Shown: positions 53,614 to 62,033 of the stretch, one piece after another
How positions within the stretch are numbered: the stretch's first letter is position 1
How the letters are laid out: every line of letters begins with the position of its first letter
Notes under the pieces: model-generated
What the model saw: the letters and a program-made list of their open reading frames with translations, nothing else
The model's database searches: none
Told to the model about the DNA's origin: nothing
Position numbers and translations under genes: made by a program
Origin: Clostridium sp. DL-VIII
GTDB lineage: Bacteria; Bacillota; Clostridia; Clostridiales; Clostridiaceae
Reading direction: 5' to 3'
Length of the DNA stretch: 64,000 bases
NCBI RefSeq assembly: GCF_000230835.1
Contig: NZ_CM001240.1
Location: 327,001-391,000, forward strand

Positions 53614-53874
53614 ATGAGATTAGATAAATACTTAAAAGTATCGCGTATCATAAAGAGAAGAACTGTAGCAAAAGAAATAAGTGAAAGTGGTCGTATAGTA
53701 ATCAATGATAAAGTAGCAAAGCCTTCAACAAAAGTGAAAGAAGGAGATATAATTCAAATAACCTTTGCTAACAAAATATTAAAAGCTGAAATAACTAATA
53801 TAGCAGAACACGTAAGAAAAGAAGATGCAAAGGAAATGTATGAAATCATTGAAGGAGAAGAAGATCAAGAGTAG
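53614..53874 (+). CDS. yabO: S4-domain RNA-binding protein (YabO/RqcP-like)
   Basis: An 86-residue small S4-domain protein; MRLDKYLKVSRIIKRRTVAKEI is the RNA-binding helix pair and VINDKVAKPSTKVKEGDII the following turn. Its Bacillus relative YabO (RqcP) works with RqcH in tailing nascent chains on obstructed 50S subunits. AGGAGG precedes the ATG. It starts the yabO-yabP-yabQ-divIC group, though a 150-bp gap separates it from yabP. Confidence 0.93.
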   Translation: MRLDKYLKVSRIIKRRTVAKEISESGRIVINDKVAKPSTKVKEGDIIQITFANKILKAEITNIAEHVRKEDAKEMYEIIEGEEDQE

Positions 53875-54036
53875 AAACTAATTGAGTTTATCTACTCTTC
53901 TTTAATATGTTTTTATAAAATTATTATTTACAAATTAATTTAACATAGAACAAACTCAACTCATTAAATATTCTACATTCTAAATTATGAAACATAAACA
54001 TATATTGTATAAGAAAAATAAATGGAGGAATCTTTA

Positions 54037-54330
54037 ATGGAGAAAAGAGTAGAAAATAAAGTAGAAGAGAGTAAATCCAATTTGATTCTAGAAAATAGAA
54101 AAAAGTTAGCATTAAGTGGTGTTATTGAAGTTATAAGTTTTGATGAACAGAAAATAGATTTAACAACTAATTTAGGAAACTTAACTATAAAGGGAGAAGA
54201 GTTAAAAATGAATAAATTAGACGTGCAAAATGGTGATGTTACAATTGCTGGAAATATTGCGTCTATAGTTTATAATGGGAAGATATCTAAAAAAAGCAAT
54301 GAAAGTATAATAAGTAGATTATTTAGGTAG
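54037..54330 (+). CDS. yabP: Sporulation protein YabP
   Basis: A 97-residue small soluble protein of the YabP/YqfC family, needed for sporulation in Bacillus. It carries the family features ENRKKLALSGVIEVISFDEQ and LGNLTIKGEELKMNKLDVQNG, with a beta-rich fold. The ATG at 54037 is chosen because GGAGGA stands before it; the in-frame ATG at 54022 has none. yabQ begins 9 bp after the stop, so the pair is co-transcribed, probably in the mother cell. Confidence 0.94.
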   Translation: MEKRVENKVEESKSNLILENRKKLALSGVIEVISFDEQKIDLTTNLGNLTIKGEELKMNKLDVQNGDVTIAGNIASIVYNGKISKKSNESIISRLFR

Positions 54331-54339
54331 GAACATATC

Positions 54340-54732
54340 ATGCTATTAGGATTAAATATGCAGGTCAATATTGTTGTATATAGCTTAATTGCAGGAATAA
54401 TAACAGGAATATTATTTGATATATATAGAGGAATAAGAGGATTGAACTCTATAAAAATATTGCTCATAATAGAAGACCTGTTATTTTGTATACTTATTGC
54501 TTTAATTGTATTTACTTTTTTATTATATACGAATTACGCTTTTTTAACTCCCTATGTATATATTTTCATAATTATTGCTGTTCTAATATATTTTAAATTC
54601 ATTAGTAAATATTTTTATACTGGTGAAATAATAATTATAAAGTCATTTTACAAGTTATTTCGAATATTATTAAAGAATATATTGTATCCATTAAAAATAA
54701 TTGCATATAAAATTGCCGATAAACGGAAATAA
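54340..54732 (+). CDS. yabQ: Spore cortex biosynthesis protein YabQ
   Basis: A 130-residue membrane protein with about four hydrophobic helices, required for spore cortex formation in Bacillus. The start QVNIVVYSLIAGIITGILFDIYRGIR is the YabQ signature region. It follows yabP closely, and divIC begins 76 bp later behind its own promoter. The C-terminus is basic (cytoplasmic). Confidence 0.93.
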   Translation: MLLGLNMQVNIVVYSLIAGIITGILFDIYRGIRGLNSIKILLIIEDLLFCILIALIVFTFLLYTNYAFLTPYVYIFIIIAVLIYFKFISKYFYTGEIIIIKSFYKLFRILLKNILYPLKIIAYKIADKRK

Positions 54733-54743
54733 GAAAAAATTAC

Positions 54744-54772
54744 TTGAATAATAGTGATATAGTGTTTACAAT
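54744..54772 (+). promoter_or_regulatory. Sigma-A promoter of divIC
   Basis: TTGAAT (54744-54749), 17-bp spacer, TACAAT (54767-54772), 36 bp before the ATG. It separates vegetative divIC from the sporulation genes yabPQ. Confidence 0.7.
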
Positions 54773-54808
54773 AGACTTAAGAGAATTTGCAAAATAGAGG
54801 TTCTATAG

Positions 54809-55102
54809 ATGAAAAAGAAGCTAATATTAAAAAGAGTAGTAATTATTGGGTTTATTATTTTCTTTGTTTTTAGTTATATTAGGCAAAGTATAACCACGAA
54901 TAGAATTCAAAAAGAAATTGCAAGTAAGCAGTCTCAATTAGATGAAGTCAAACAAAAGAATGAGAGGCTTCAAGATGAAGTTGATAAAATTAATTCAGAC
55001 TCATTAGATTATCTCGAAAAATTAGCAAGAGAAAGACTTGGAATGATTAAGCCAGGTGAAAAGGTTGTTAGTGGTGAGGTAACGAATGGAGGTTCTAATT
55101 AA
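54809..55102 (+). CDS. divIC: Septum formation initiator, DivIC/FtsB family
   Basis: 97 residues: a short basic cytoplasmic tail, one membrane helix (about 10-25), then an extracellular coiled coil (KEIASKQSQLDEVKQKNERL) and the conserved ARERLGMIKPGEKV C-terminus. It joins the division complex with FtsL and DivIB. The ribosome binding site is weak (AGAGGT). Position after yabQ matches Bacillus. Confidence 0.94.
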   Translation: MKKKLILKRVVIIGFIIFFVFSYIRQSITTNRIQKEIASKQSQLDEVKQKNERLQDEVDKINSDSLDYLEKLARERLGMIKPGEKVVSGEVTNGGSN

Positions 55103-55262
55103 CTTTCAGCATATAGAAAAGCTTATAAAACTCTGGTATCATAACAGCTAAGTAATAATTAAATAATAATTAAATGTGTATTCTAAATTAAAGAACATCT
55201 GCATAGCAGAGCTAGTTCATAAATTTTATATATTTTTAAATTTAAGGAGGAATCTTTTAAAC

Positions 55263-55673
55263 ATGACCTTAATGGCAGGAAACATAGTAGAGGGCACAGT
55301 GATAAACATTACGAATTTTGGAGCTTTTATTGAAGTTGAAGGCAAAACTGGATTAGTTCATATTTCAGAAGTCGCAGATTCTTACGTAAAAGATATTAGG
55401 GAACATCTTAATGAACAGGATAAAGTAAAGGTAAAAGTCATTTCAATTGATGATAATGGCAAAATCAGCCTTTCAATAAAGCAGGCAAATGTTCAAAAAA
55501 AGTCTGTTAAGCCAGCAGAAATTGATTGGAAGTCAGCTGATAAGAAGAAGACTAATAACTCAGGAAATTTTGAGGATATTATGTCTAAGTTTTTAAAAGA
55601 TAGTGAAGAAAGAATGCAAGATGTAAAGAAACATCAGGAATTTAAAGGTAAGGGTGGAAAGAAAGGCAATTAA
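55263..55673 (+). CDS. yabR: S1 RNA-binding domain protein (YabR-like)
   Basis: 136 residues. An N-terminal S1 OB-fold (about 5-75; GTVINITNFGAFIEVEGKTGLVHISEV) is followed by a flexible Lys-rich tail ending KGKGGKKGN. It is related to general stress and ribosome-linked S1 proteins. The ATG at 55263 is chosen with AAGGAGG 12 bases before; the ATG at 55272 is an alternative. A longer frame from 55176 runs through the ribosome binding site and is not credible. It precedes the tRNA array, as yabR precedes tRNA genes in Bacillus. Confidence 0.93.
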   Translation: MTLMAGNIVEGTVINITNFGAFIEVEGKTGLVHISEVADSYVKDIREHLNEQDKVKVKVISIDDNGKISLSIKQANVQKKSVKPAEIDWKSADKKKTNNSGNFEDIMSKFLKDSEERMQDVKKHQEFKGKGGKKGN

Positions 55674-55879
55674 AATTTTTAGTCTTATTACACATAAATA
55701 AAAGAATTTTAGTAAATTTTAAATGTAGGATAAATTATTGAGAAATCAATTAGGTTTTTCAAAATTTATTCTACATTAATTAATGCCTAAATAATTACGC
55801 GATACTGTTTACATAGATACATATAAAAGTTAATTTATGTATGTTGAAAAATTAGATTATTATATGTTATAAAATATTG

Positions 55880-55908
55880 TTGACAGCATAAAGATTATAT
55901 ATTATAAT
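55880..55908 (+). promoter_or_regulatory. Consensus sigma-A promoter of the tRNA array
   Basis: Perfect TTGACA (55880-55885), 17-bp spacer and perfect TATAAT (55903-55908), 35 bp before the first tRNA. The remaining gap after yabR holds no ORF. Confidence 0.9.
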
Positions 55909-55943
55909 TAGCTTTGTTGTCGGCACTTGATGTGTAACAATAT

Positions 55944-56032
55944 GCCGAAGTGGCGGAACTGGCAGACGCACAGGACTTAAAATCCTGCGGTGGTTAAACA
56001 CCGTACCGGTTCGATTCCGGTCTTCGGCACCA
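55944..56032 (+). tRNA. tRNA-Leu(UAA), copy 1
   Basis: 89 nt including encoded CCA. GCCGAAG pairs with CTTCGGC in the acceptor stem, the anticodon loop is CTTAAAA (TAA), a long class II variable arm is present, and the T-loop is TTCGATT. First gene of the array, directly behind its promoter. Confidence 0.97.
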
Positions 56033-56054
56033 TATATATGATAAAAGATAATAA

Positions 56055-56130
<76 letters not shown>

Positions 56131-56137
56131 TTGATAT

Positions 56138-56214
56138 GGCGGAATAGCTCAGCTGGCTAGAGCACTCGGTTCATACCCGAGGTGTCGTAGGTTCAAGTCC
56201 TATTTCCGCTACCA
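56138..56214 (+). tRNA. Elongator tRNA-Met(CAU)
   Basis: 77 nt with CCA; anticodon loop TTCATAC. The acceptor pairs fully (GGCGGAA with TTCCGCT, G1-U72 wobble), and the body resembles Bacillus elongator tRNA-Met rather than the CAU-reading tRNA-Ile. Confidence 0.93.
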
Positions 56215-56220
56215 ATATGT

Positions 56221-56309
56221 GCCGAAGTGGCGGAACTGGCAGACGCACAGGACTTAAAATCCTGCGGTGGTTAAACACCGTACCGGTTCGATTCCGGTCT
56301 TCGGCACCA
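56221..56309 (+). tRNA. tRNA-Leu(UAA), copy 2
   Basis: 89 nt, identical by eye to copy 1, six bases after the elongator tRNA-Met. Confidence 0.97.
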
Positions 56310-56331
56310 TGTATATGATGAAAAATAATGA

Positions 56332-56407
<76 letters not shown>

Positions 56408-56491
56408 CACAAATCAAATGTTCTTATAAGAATATTCAAATTAATATTTGAAGTGTCGTAAATTCTTTGTATATTTGATTGAAATGTACAT
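56408..56491. repeat. 84-bp duplicated spacer in the tRNA array, copy 1
   Basis: It lies between fMet copy 2 and the tRNA-Leu pseudogene and matches 56678-56761 with about 8 differences by eye. It holds small inverted repeats (TTCAAAT/ATTTGAA; outer ATCAAAT/ATTTGAT) that could fold in the precursor RNA. Confidence 0.85.
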
Positions 56492-56579
56492 ACCGAAGTA
56501 GCGGAACTGGCAGATGCACAGGACTTAAATTCTGCGATGGTTAAACATGGTACCGGTTCAATTCCAGTCTTCGGCACCA
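56492..56579 (+). pseudogene. Decayed tRNA-Leu(UAA) pseudogene
   Basis: 88 nt, aligned with the three intact tRNA-Leu copies but damaged at paired positions: G1 is A, so it faces C72; one base is lost from the anticodon arm, leaving a six-base loop (CTTAAA); a T-stem pair is broken (ACCGG with CCAGT); and the variable-arm stem has a G-G mismatch. The encoded CCA remains. A functional, processed tRNA is unlikely. Confidence 0.85.
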
Positions 56580-56601
56580 TATATATGATAAAAAATAATA
56601 A

Positions 56602-56677
<76 letters not shown>

Positions 56678-56761
56678 TACAAATCAAATGTTTTTGAAAG
56701 AATATTCAAAGTAATATTTGAAGTGTTGTAAATTCTTCGTATATTTGATTGCAATGTACAT
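56678..56761. repeat. 84-bp duplicated spacer in the tRNA array, copy 2
   Basis: Same length as and about 90% identical by eye to 56408-56491; lies between fMet copy 3 and the last tRNA-Leu. Confidence 0.85.
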
Positions 56762-56850
56762 GCCGAAGTGGCGGAACTGGCAGACGCACAGGACTTAAAA
56801 TCCTGCGGTGGTTAAACACCGTACCGGTTCGATTCCGGTCTTCGGCACCA
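56762..56850 (+). tRNA. tRNA-Leu(UAA), copy 3
   Basis: 89 nt, identical by eye to copies 1 and 2, last gene of the array, directly followed by the terminator. Confidence 0.97.
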
Positions 56851-56881
56851 AAAGACTTAAGCAAATGCTTAAGTCTTTTTT
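56851..56881 (+). terminator. Terminator of the tRNA array
   Basis: A perfect 12-bp stem AAAGACTTAAGC/GCTTAAGTCTTT with a 4-nt loop and T-run, immediately after the CCA of the last tRNA. Confidence 0.95.
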
Positions 56882-57219
56882 GTTGTATATTTTTTGTGTT
56901 TCGATATTATTAAGAATAAATTATAAAGTTAGAATTGATGATTAGGTATAGATTTGTAGAAATCACAGCAACTTTGAAAGTAATTACAATAATTGAGGAT
57001 ACTAGGGAATAATTTGAACAAGCTATTCAAAGTCTATGATATTATGCAATAAATAATTATATATAAATTTCTAATATAGTGATATTAACGACAAATTAAT
57101 AATTGAATGAAAGAGAAGAAAATCAAGCAATGAGTGGACTTACGTTGTTTATTGAAATTTATAAGTAAAATCTTATCTAAGGAAAATAACCTATTAAATC
57201 ATTAGATATTAGAGAAATT
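56882..57219. other. Gene-free stretch between the tRNA array and spoIIE control region
   Basis: About 340 bp of AT-rich DNA in which I see no ORF, RNA gene or strong hairpin. Confidence 0.4.
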
Positions 57220-57220
57220 T

Positions 57221-57240
57221 AGACGAAGTTGTCCTACGAA
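57221..57240 (+). promoter_or_regulatory. Candidate Spo0A boxes upstream of spoIIE
   Basis: AGACGAA (57221-57227, six of seven positions of TGNCGAA) and CTACGAA (57234-57240, five of seven), 13 bp apart and 22-42 bp upstream of the -35 region. Spo0A activates spoIIE in Bacillus. The match is partial. Confidence 0.4.
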
Positions 57241-57262
57241 AAAATCAGGTGAGAAACATCTT

Positions 57263-57295
57263 ATGACATTTATCGTAATACTAGGGTGCTATAAT
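57263..57295 (+). promoter_or_regulatory. Long-spaced promoter of spoIIE
   Basis: ATGACA (57263-57268), 21 bp, then TATAAT (57290-57295). The 21-bp spacing is too long for normal sigma-A promoters but is the known peculiarity of the Spo0A-activated spoIIE and spoIIG promoters of Bacillus. It gives a leader of about 28 nt to the GTG start. Confidence 0.6.
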
Positions 57296-57329
57296 CAAAT
57301 TACATTATTTGGAAACGAGGCGAGCTAGT

Positions 57330-59717
57330 GTGCAATATGGATTAAGTGTAAATAAGTGTAAAGAAGTAATAAATGTAAAAAGGAAAACTTGGATAAAAGC
57401 TTCTGTAGTAAGGTTAGGAGTAATTTTAGTGGCAGGAATTTTATTAGGAAGGGTAAATTTGCTGCTAAATCAATTAGACAGGCTTGGAATAGCTCCTATT
57501 GGAATAGCATATCTAATTGCGGTTGTCGTGCGCGAAGATAGAAAAAACGGTTTTGTCGCAGCAATTGGAATTGCTATAGGATACCTAACAATTAACCAAT
57601 TGTTATCAGATAGATATGTGTATTTAATAGCCGTGATTTTAATAACAATATATTATGTATTTATTTCGTCAGCGAAGAGAAAGAAAAGTGAATTAGTTGG
57701 TTTTATAATAATTTTGAGCAGTTTTTTTCTCTATGGTCTTTTAGTTGATAAGTATGAGTTAGGAGTAAACATAACTTTATGTTTAATACAAACATTAATT
57801 GTTGTGCCAATATATTATGTTATAAAATATGCGTTAAATTCTTTAGATGAAATTAATACTAATTATTTCTTTTCGTCAGAAGAAATAGTTAGTATAGGAA
57901 TACTTTTGTGTCTATTAGTTTCTGGAATAGGAGATATCAATGTATTCAATTATTCAATAAGAAATATATGTGCCTTAACATTAGTTTTTACAATAGCCTA
58001 TGTGGGAGGCGCAACATACGGTGCTATGATTGGGGTATCTATGGGAATAATGCTTGGAGTTTCATCCAATGATATGATGTACAGCGTAGCATTTTTCGGC
58101 GTAGGAGGACTCATAGTTGGTATATTTAAAGATACAGGAAAAATATTTTCAATACTTTCAGGTATAATTATTTATTTTGCATTAGCATTATACTCTAATG
58201 CAGTAACATTAAAATTGGGAATTGAGGTTTTAGCTGGTTCTATCTTATTTTTGTGTATTCCAAAACCTGTATATAAAAGTATTGAAGTTGAGATAAATCC
58301 ATATAGAAAAAAAGCATCATTAGGTGAAATTCAATTAAATTCAATAAAGGAGGAATTTACCTTTAAGTTAAAGGAACTTACCAATGTACTGACTACTATG
58401 TCTAAATGTTTAGTAAGTACTAATGATAATGAAAGTTTATTAATTAAATCGAAAGGAAGTGCGCTAGTAGAAAATTTAGCAGATAGGAGTTGTTCAAATT
58501 GTGAAAATAAATTTATATGCTGGGAGAGGGATTTTCATCAGACATTTAATTCCTTTCAAATGTTAATACAAAATTATGAAGATGGAAACTTAGCTATGCC
58601 AATAGATTTACAAAAGAAATGTGTTAAGAATTTTACACTTTTAAGGTGTACGGAAGGAATTGTTAACAATTACAATGTAAGTGAAGCTATAAAAGAGAGA
58701 TTAGCGGAAGGCAGAAATATGATATCAACTCATATCTCTAATATATCGTGTGCATTAGATCGTCTTTTAGATGACTTTAAAAGAGAAGTTTGTATAGATA
58801 CAGAGTTGGAGAGAATTGTAAAACGAATATTAAACAAAAATTTAATCCATTATAATGATATTTTTTGTTATATAGATAAGAATGGGAGGTCTAAAATTAG
58901 GATAAGTATAGATAGCTATCAAGGTTCTGACTATTGTGAAAAAAATATAATATCTTTATTAAATAATACTACAAGGATGAAACTTTGTATTGAAGATAAT
59001 GGATGCAGTGTTAACCCGAAGACAAACGAATATATTGTTACATTAGAGGAAAAACCTAAATATTATATAGTGTCATATGGTGCTATAGAATCTAAAAGTG
59101 GAGAGTATGAAATAGGGGATAGCTATACCTTTGGGAAAACTGATACTGGAACGTATATGACAATATTAAGTGATGGAATGGGATCTGGCCCGGAAGCAAG
59201 AGAAGAAAGCAAATCGACCGTGGAGATGGTGGAAAAGCTCATGGAAGCAGGATTTAACGAAGACATAACAGTAAATACAGTTAATTCTATAATGGGGATG
59301 AGATTTGCAGAAGATGAAAAATATGCAACATTGGATTTAGGAAAAGTTGATTTATATACAGGGAATACAATTTTCATAAAGATAGGAGCAGCACCTAGTT
59401 TTATAAAGAGAGGGCGTGAAGTAAAGGCCGTTAATTCAAAAAATTTACCTTTTGGGCTTGTAGATGAAGTAGATGTAGAGGTTATAAAGGAAGTATTAAG
59501 GCCCGGTGATATTTTGATTAGTGTAAGCGATGGGGTACTGGATATAGATAGATTAAATTCAGAAAAATCTACTTGGGTTGAAGAGTATTTAAAAAAGGTC
59601 AATGGGGATCCAAGAGAGTTATCTGAAAAAATATTGGAAAGAGCAAAACAATTAAGTAATGGTATCATTAAAGACGATATGACTGTTGTAGTATCAAAAG
59701 TTTATTTGGAAAGTTAA
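57330..59717 (+). CDS. spoIIE: Stage II sporulation protein E (PP2C phosphatase)
   Basis: A 795-residue membrane phosphatase that dephosphorylates SpoIIAA and so switches on sigma-F in the forespore; it also takes part in asymmetric septation. About ten N-terminal membrane helices (about 25-320), a central regulatory region (about 330-570, with CSNCENKFICW), and a C-terminal PP2C domain (about 580-795) with metal aspartates in LSDGMGSGPEA and ISVSDGVLDID. The GTG at 57330 (protein MQYGLSVNK) is chosen with GAGG nine bases upstream and a promoter just before; the in-frame TTG at 57309 would leave almost no leader. It lies between the tRNA genes and tilS, as in Bacillus. Confidence 0.95.
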   Translation: MQYGLSVNKCKEVINVKRKTWIKASVVRLGVILVAGILLGRVNLLLNQLDRLGIAPIGIAYLIAVVVREDRKNGFVAAIGIAIGYLTINQLLSDRYVYLIAVILITIYYVFISSAKRKKSELVGFIIILSSFFLYGLLVDKYELGVNITLCLIQTLIVVPIYYVIKYALNSLDEINTNYFFSSEEIVSIGILLCLLVSGIGDINVFNYSIRNICALTLVFTIAYVGGATYGAMIGVSMGIMLGVSSNDMMYSVAFFGVGGLIVGIFKDTGKIFSILSGIIIYFALALYSNAVTLKLGIEVLAGSILFLCIPKPVYKSIEVEINPYRKKASLGEIQLNSIKEEFTFKLKELTNVLTTMSKCLVSTNDNESLLIKSKGSALVENLADRSCSNCENKFICWERDFHQTFNSFQMLIQNYEDGNLAMPIDLQKKCVKNFTLLRCTEGIVNNYNVSEAIKERLAEGRNMISTHISNISCALDRLLDDFKREVCIDTELERIVKRILNKNLIHYNDIFCYIDKNGRSKIRISIDSYQGSDYCEKNIISLLNNTTRMKLCIEDNGCSVNPKTNEYIVTLEEKPKYYIVSYGAIESKSGEYEIGDSYTFGKTDTGTYMTILSDGMGSGPEAREESKSTVEMVEKLMEAGFNEDITVNTVNSIMGMRFAEDEKYATLDLGKVDLYTGNTIFIKIGAAPSFIKRGREVKAVNSKNLPFGLVDEVDVEVIKEVLRPGDILISVSDGVLDIDRLNSEKSTWVEEYLKKVNGDPRELSEKILERAKQLSNGIIKDDMTVVVSKVYLES

Positions 59718-59762
59718 TAGATAAATTTTATCAATGATTTTATCCACAGAAAGAGTATTAAG

Positions 59763-59806
59763 AGCTGTTTCAGAATTTTAATTTATAAATTAGTTTTGAA
59801 ACAGCT
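59763..59806 (+). terminator. Terminator-like hairpin after spoIIE
   Basis: AGCTGTTTCAGAATTTTAATTTA pairs imperfectly with TAAATTAGTTTTGAAACAGCT, with a perfect 10-bp base; the T-tail is weak. The rest of the gap to tilS (about 200 bp) shows nothing else. Confidence 0.65.
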
Positions 59807-60012
59807 ATTTATAGTTTTAATGGATAATCTAATTGTTTTCGTATTAAAATAAATTTTGCAAATAAGTATTTACAAAGTATACTTAAAATATGTTAAAAAA
59901 TTATATTACAAGTTTTAAAGAATAATGTTTATATGTAAAAAATATATACGTAAAATGTATTATACGGTATTATATTTAATATAATGTTATGAATAAATAG
60001 GAGTGTTTATTT

Positions 60013-61419
60013 TTGTATAAAAAAGTACTATCTTATGTCAAAGATAATAATTTAATAGAAAGTGGAGATAAAATTTTAATAGCTCTTTCTGGAGGCCCGG
60101 ATTCTATGTGTCTTTTAAATATTTTATATGAATTAAAGGAAGAGTTGAATATAGACATAGCAGCAGCACATTTAAATCATCTCTTAAGAGGAGAAGATGC
60201 GTTACGAGACGAAGAATATGTAATTGATATTTGTAACGAAATGGGAATAAAGTGTTTCACTAAGAGAGTAGATATAAATGCATATGCTAAAGAACAAAAG
60301 CTTTCTTCTGAGATGGCAGGAAGAAGTGTTAGGTACAATTTTTTTGATGAAATTTTAAATCAGGAGGGTTTTAATAAGATTGCTACTGCACATAATGCTA
60401 ATGATCAAGCAGAAACAATTTTGTTTAGGCTTATGAGAGGAACTGGACTAGAAGGTCTTGGTGGAATTAAAGCATTTAGGGATAACAAAATAATAAGGCC
60501 AATTTTGTGCTTAAGCAGAAATGAAGTTGAAGAGTATATAAAACTAAAAAAAATATATCCTAGAATAGATAAGACTAATTTTGAAAGAACCTATAATAGA
60601 AATAAAATAAGATTAGATATATTGCCATATATGAAAGAAAATTTTAATGGGGATATAATACAAACATTAAGCAGAATGTCGGTGCTATTGCAGAAAGATA
60701 ACGAATTTCTAGAAAATTTAGCTCTAGATTTATATAATAATTGTTGTATAGAATATGATGATTATTTTATAATAAAAAAGGAAATATTTAAGAAAGAAGA
60801 GGCAATTGTTAACAGAGTTCTAAGGCATGCTATAACTAAATTTTCGCAATCGGATTATGATTTTGAAATGAAACATATATATAAAATTTTGTATCTATCA
60901 AAAAATGATTCAGGGAAAATAGTAGATTTGCCTAATGGTATTTATGCTGAGAATATTTATGGAGATATATACATAAAAAGCAAAGAAAAAAAACGTACTA
61001 TAAAAAATGAAAAAGAAGAAATAATTTTAATTAAGAATAATATAAATAAAACTACAGTTAATTTTGATGGATTTAATATTAAATTTTACGTAATAGAGGA
61101 TTATGATAAAGATAAAATAAACCTGAAAGAAAATAAGCTGATAAAGTATTTTGATTTTGATAAAATAAATAATAACATTTCAGTAAGATATAGGAGAGAT
61201 GGAGATAGAATTATTCCATTAGGTATGAGTGGAAATAAAAAACTAAAAGACATTTTTATTGATATGAAAATTCCTAAGGAAGAAAGAGATAATATTCCAA
61301 TTTTATGTTTTGATGAAAAGATTGCATGGATTATTGAAATTAGAACATCAGAAGAATATAAACTTACAAATAAAAGTAAAAATATATTAAAAGTAGCTAT
61401 TGAGAGAAAGGAATATTAA
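60013..61419 (+). CDS. tilS: tRNA(Ile)-lysidine synthetase
   Basis: A 468-residue N-type ATP pyrophosphatase that converts C34 of the CAU-anticodon tRNA-Ile to lysidine, giving AUA decoding. The PP-loop LIALSGGPDSMCLL is near residue 25, followed by AAHLNHLLRGEDA and TAHNANDQAETILFRLMRG, then a C-terminal tRNA-binding domain (about 390-468; RYRRDGDRIIPLGMSG). The start is a TTG with AGGAG upstream. hpt begins 1 bp after its stop, a link conserved in Firmicutes. Its substrate tRNA is not in this array. Confidence 0.95.
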   Translation: MYKKVLSYVKDNNLIESGDKILIALSGGPDSMCLLNILYELKEELNIDIAAAHLNHLLRGEDALRDEEYVIDICNEMGIKCFTKRVDINAYAKEQKLSSEMAGRSVRYNFFDEILNQEGFNKIATAHNANDQAETILFRLMRGTGLEGLGGIKAFRDNKIIRPILCLSRNEVEEYIKLKKIYPRIDKTNFERTYNRNKIRLDILPYMKENFNGDIIQTLSRMSVLLQKDNEFLENLALDLYNNCCIEYDDYFIIKKEIFKKEEAIVNRVLRHAITKFSQSDYDFEMKHIYKILYLSKNDSGKIVDLPNGIYAENIYGDIYIKSKEKKRTIKNEKEEIILIKNNINKTTVNFDGFNIKFYVIEDYDKDKINLKENKLIKYFDFDKINNNISVRYRRDGDRIIPLGMSGNKKLKDIFIDMKIPKEERDNIPILCFDEKIAWIIEIRTSEEYKLTNKSKNILKVAIERKEY

Positions 61420-61420
61420 T

Positions 61421-61960
61421 ATGAAACAAGATATACAAGAGATATTATTTTCAGAGGAAGTTTTGGCTAAGAGAATTAAGGAGCTTGCGAGCGAAATAAG
61501 CAAGGACTACAAAGGAAAGAATTTACTTGTAGTGGGGATTTTAAAGGGATCAGTGCTGTTTGCTGCAGAATTAATAAAAAACATATCAATACCATGTGAA
61601 ATAGACTTTATGGCAGTATCTAGTTATGGAAATTCTACAGAAACATCTGGAGTTGTAAGAATTTTAAAAGATTTAGATAATAGTATTGAAGGTAAGGACA
61701 TTTTGGTAGTGGAAGATATTGTTGATACAGGAGTTACATTGACATATTTGCTTAAATACTTGGAAGCGAGAAAAGCTAATAGCATAGAAATAGTATCGCT
61801 TTTAAATAAGCAAACGAGAAGAATTTCTGATTTAAAAGTTAAGTATGTTGGTTTTGAAGTTCCGGATGGATTTATAGTAGGATATGGAATAGATTATGCT
61901 GAAAAGTACAGAAATTTACCATTTATAGGAATATTGAAGCCAGAAATATATGAAAAATAG
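61421..61960 (+). CDS. hpt: Hypoxanthine phosphoribosyltransferase
   Basis: A 179-residue purine-salvage enzyme that makes IMP or GMP from hypoxanthine or guanine and PRPP. The PRPP loop ILVVEDIVDTGVTLTYL near residue 100 and FEVPDGFIVGYGIDYAEKYR are diagnostic. The ATG at 61421 is chosen with AAAGGA upstream; the longer frame from 61400 overlaps tilS and has no ribosome binding site. It is translationally linked to tilS, and ftsH follows after 73 bp. Confidence 0.96.
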   Translation: MKQDIQEILFSEEVLAKRIKELASEISKDYKGKNLLVVGILKGSVLFAAELIKNISIPCEIDFMAVSSYGNSTETSGVVRILKDLDNSIEGKDILVVEDIVDTGVTLTYLLKYLEARKANSIEIVSLLNKQTRRISDLKVKYVGFEVPDGFIVGYGIDYAEKYRNLPFIGILKPEIYEK

Positions 61961-61974
61961 AAACTGCAATCTTA

Positions 61975-62003
61975 TTGTAATAAGAATATTCCTATGATAA
62001 AAT
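61975..62003 (+). promoter_or_regulatory. Candidate promoter of ftsH
   Basis: TTGTAA (61975-61980), 17-bp spacer, TAAAAT (61998-62003), 31 bp before the ftsH ATG. Confidence 0.45.
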
Positions 62004-62033
62004 TTTAAATATGATGAGAGAGGGGGGCCTTGA

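Noticed and set aside
59123-59668. 181-codon minus-strand frame opposite the SpoIIE phosphatase domain
   Set aside because: Ser/Thr/Pro-rich shadow of conserved spoIIE codons, without a ribosome binding site.
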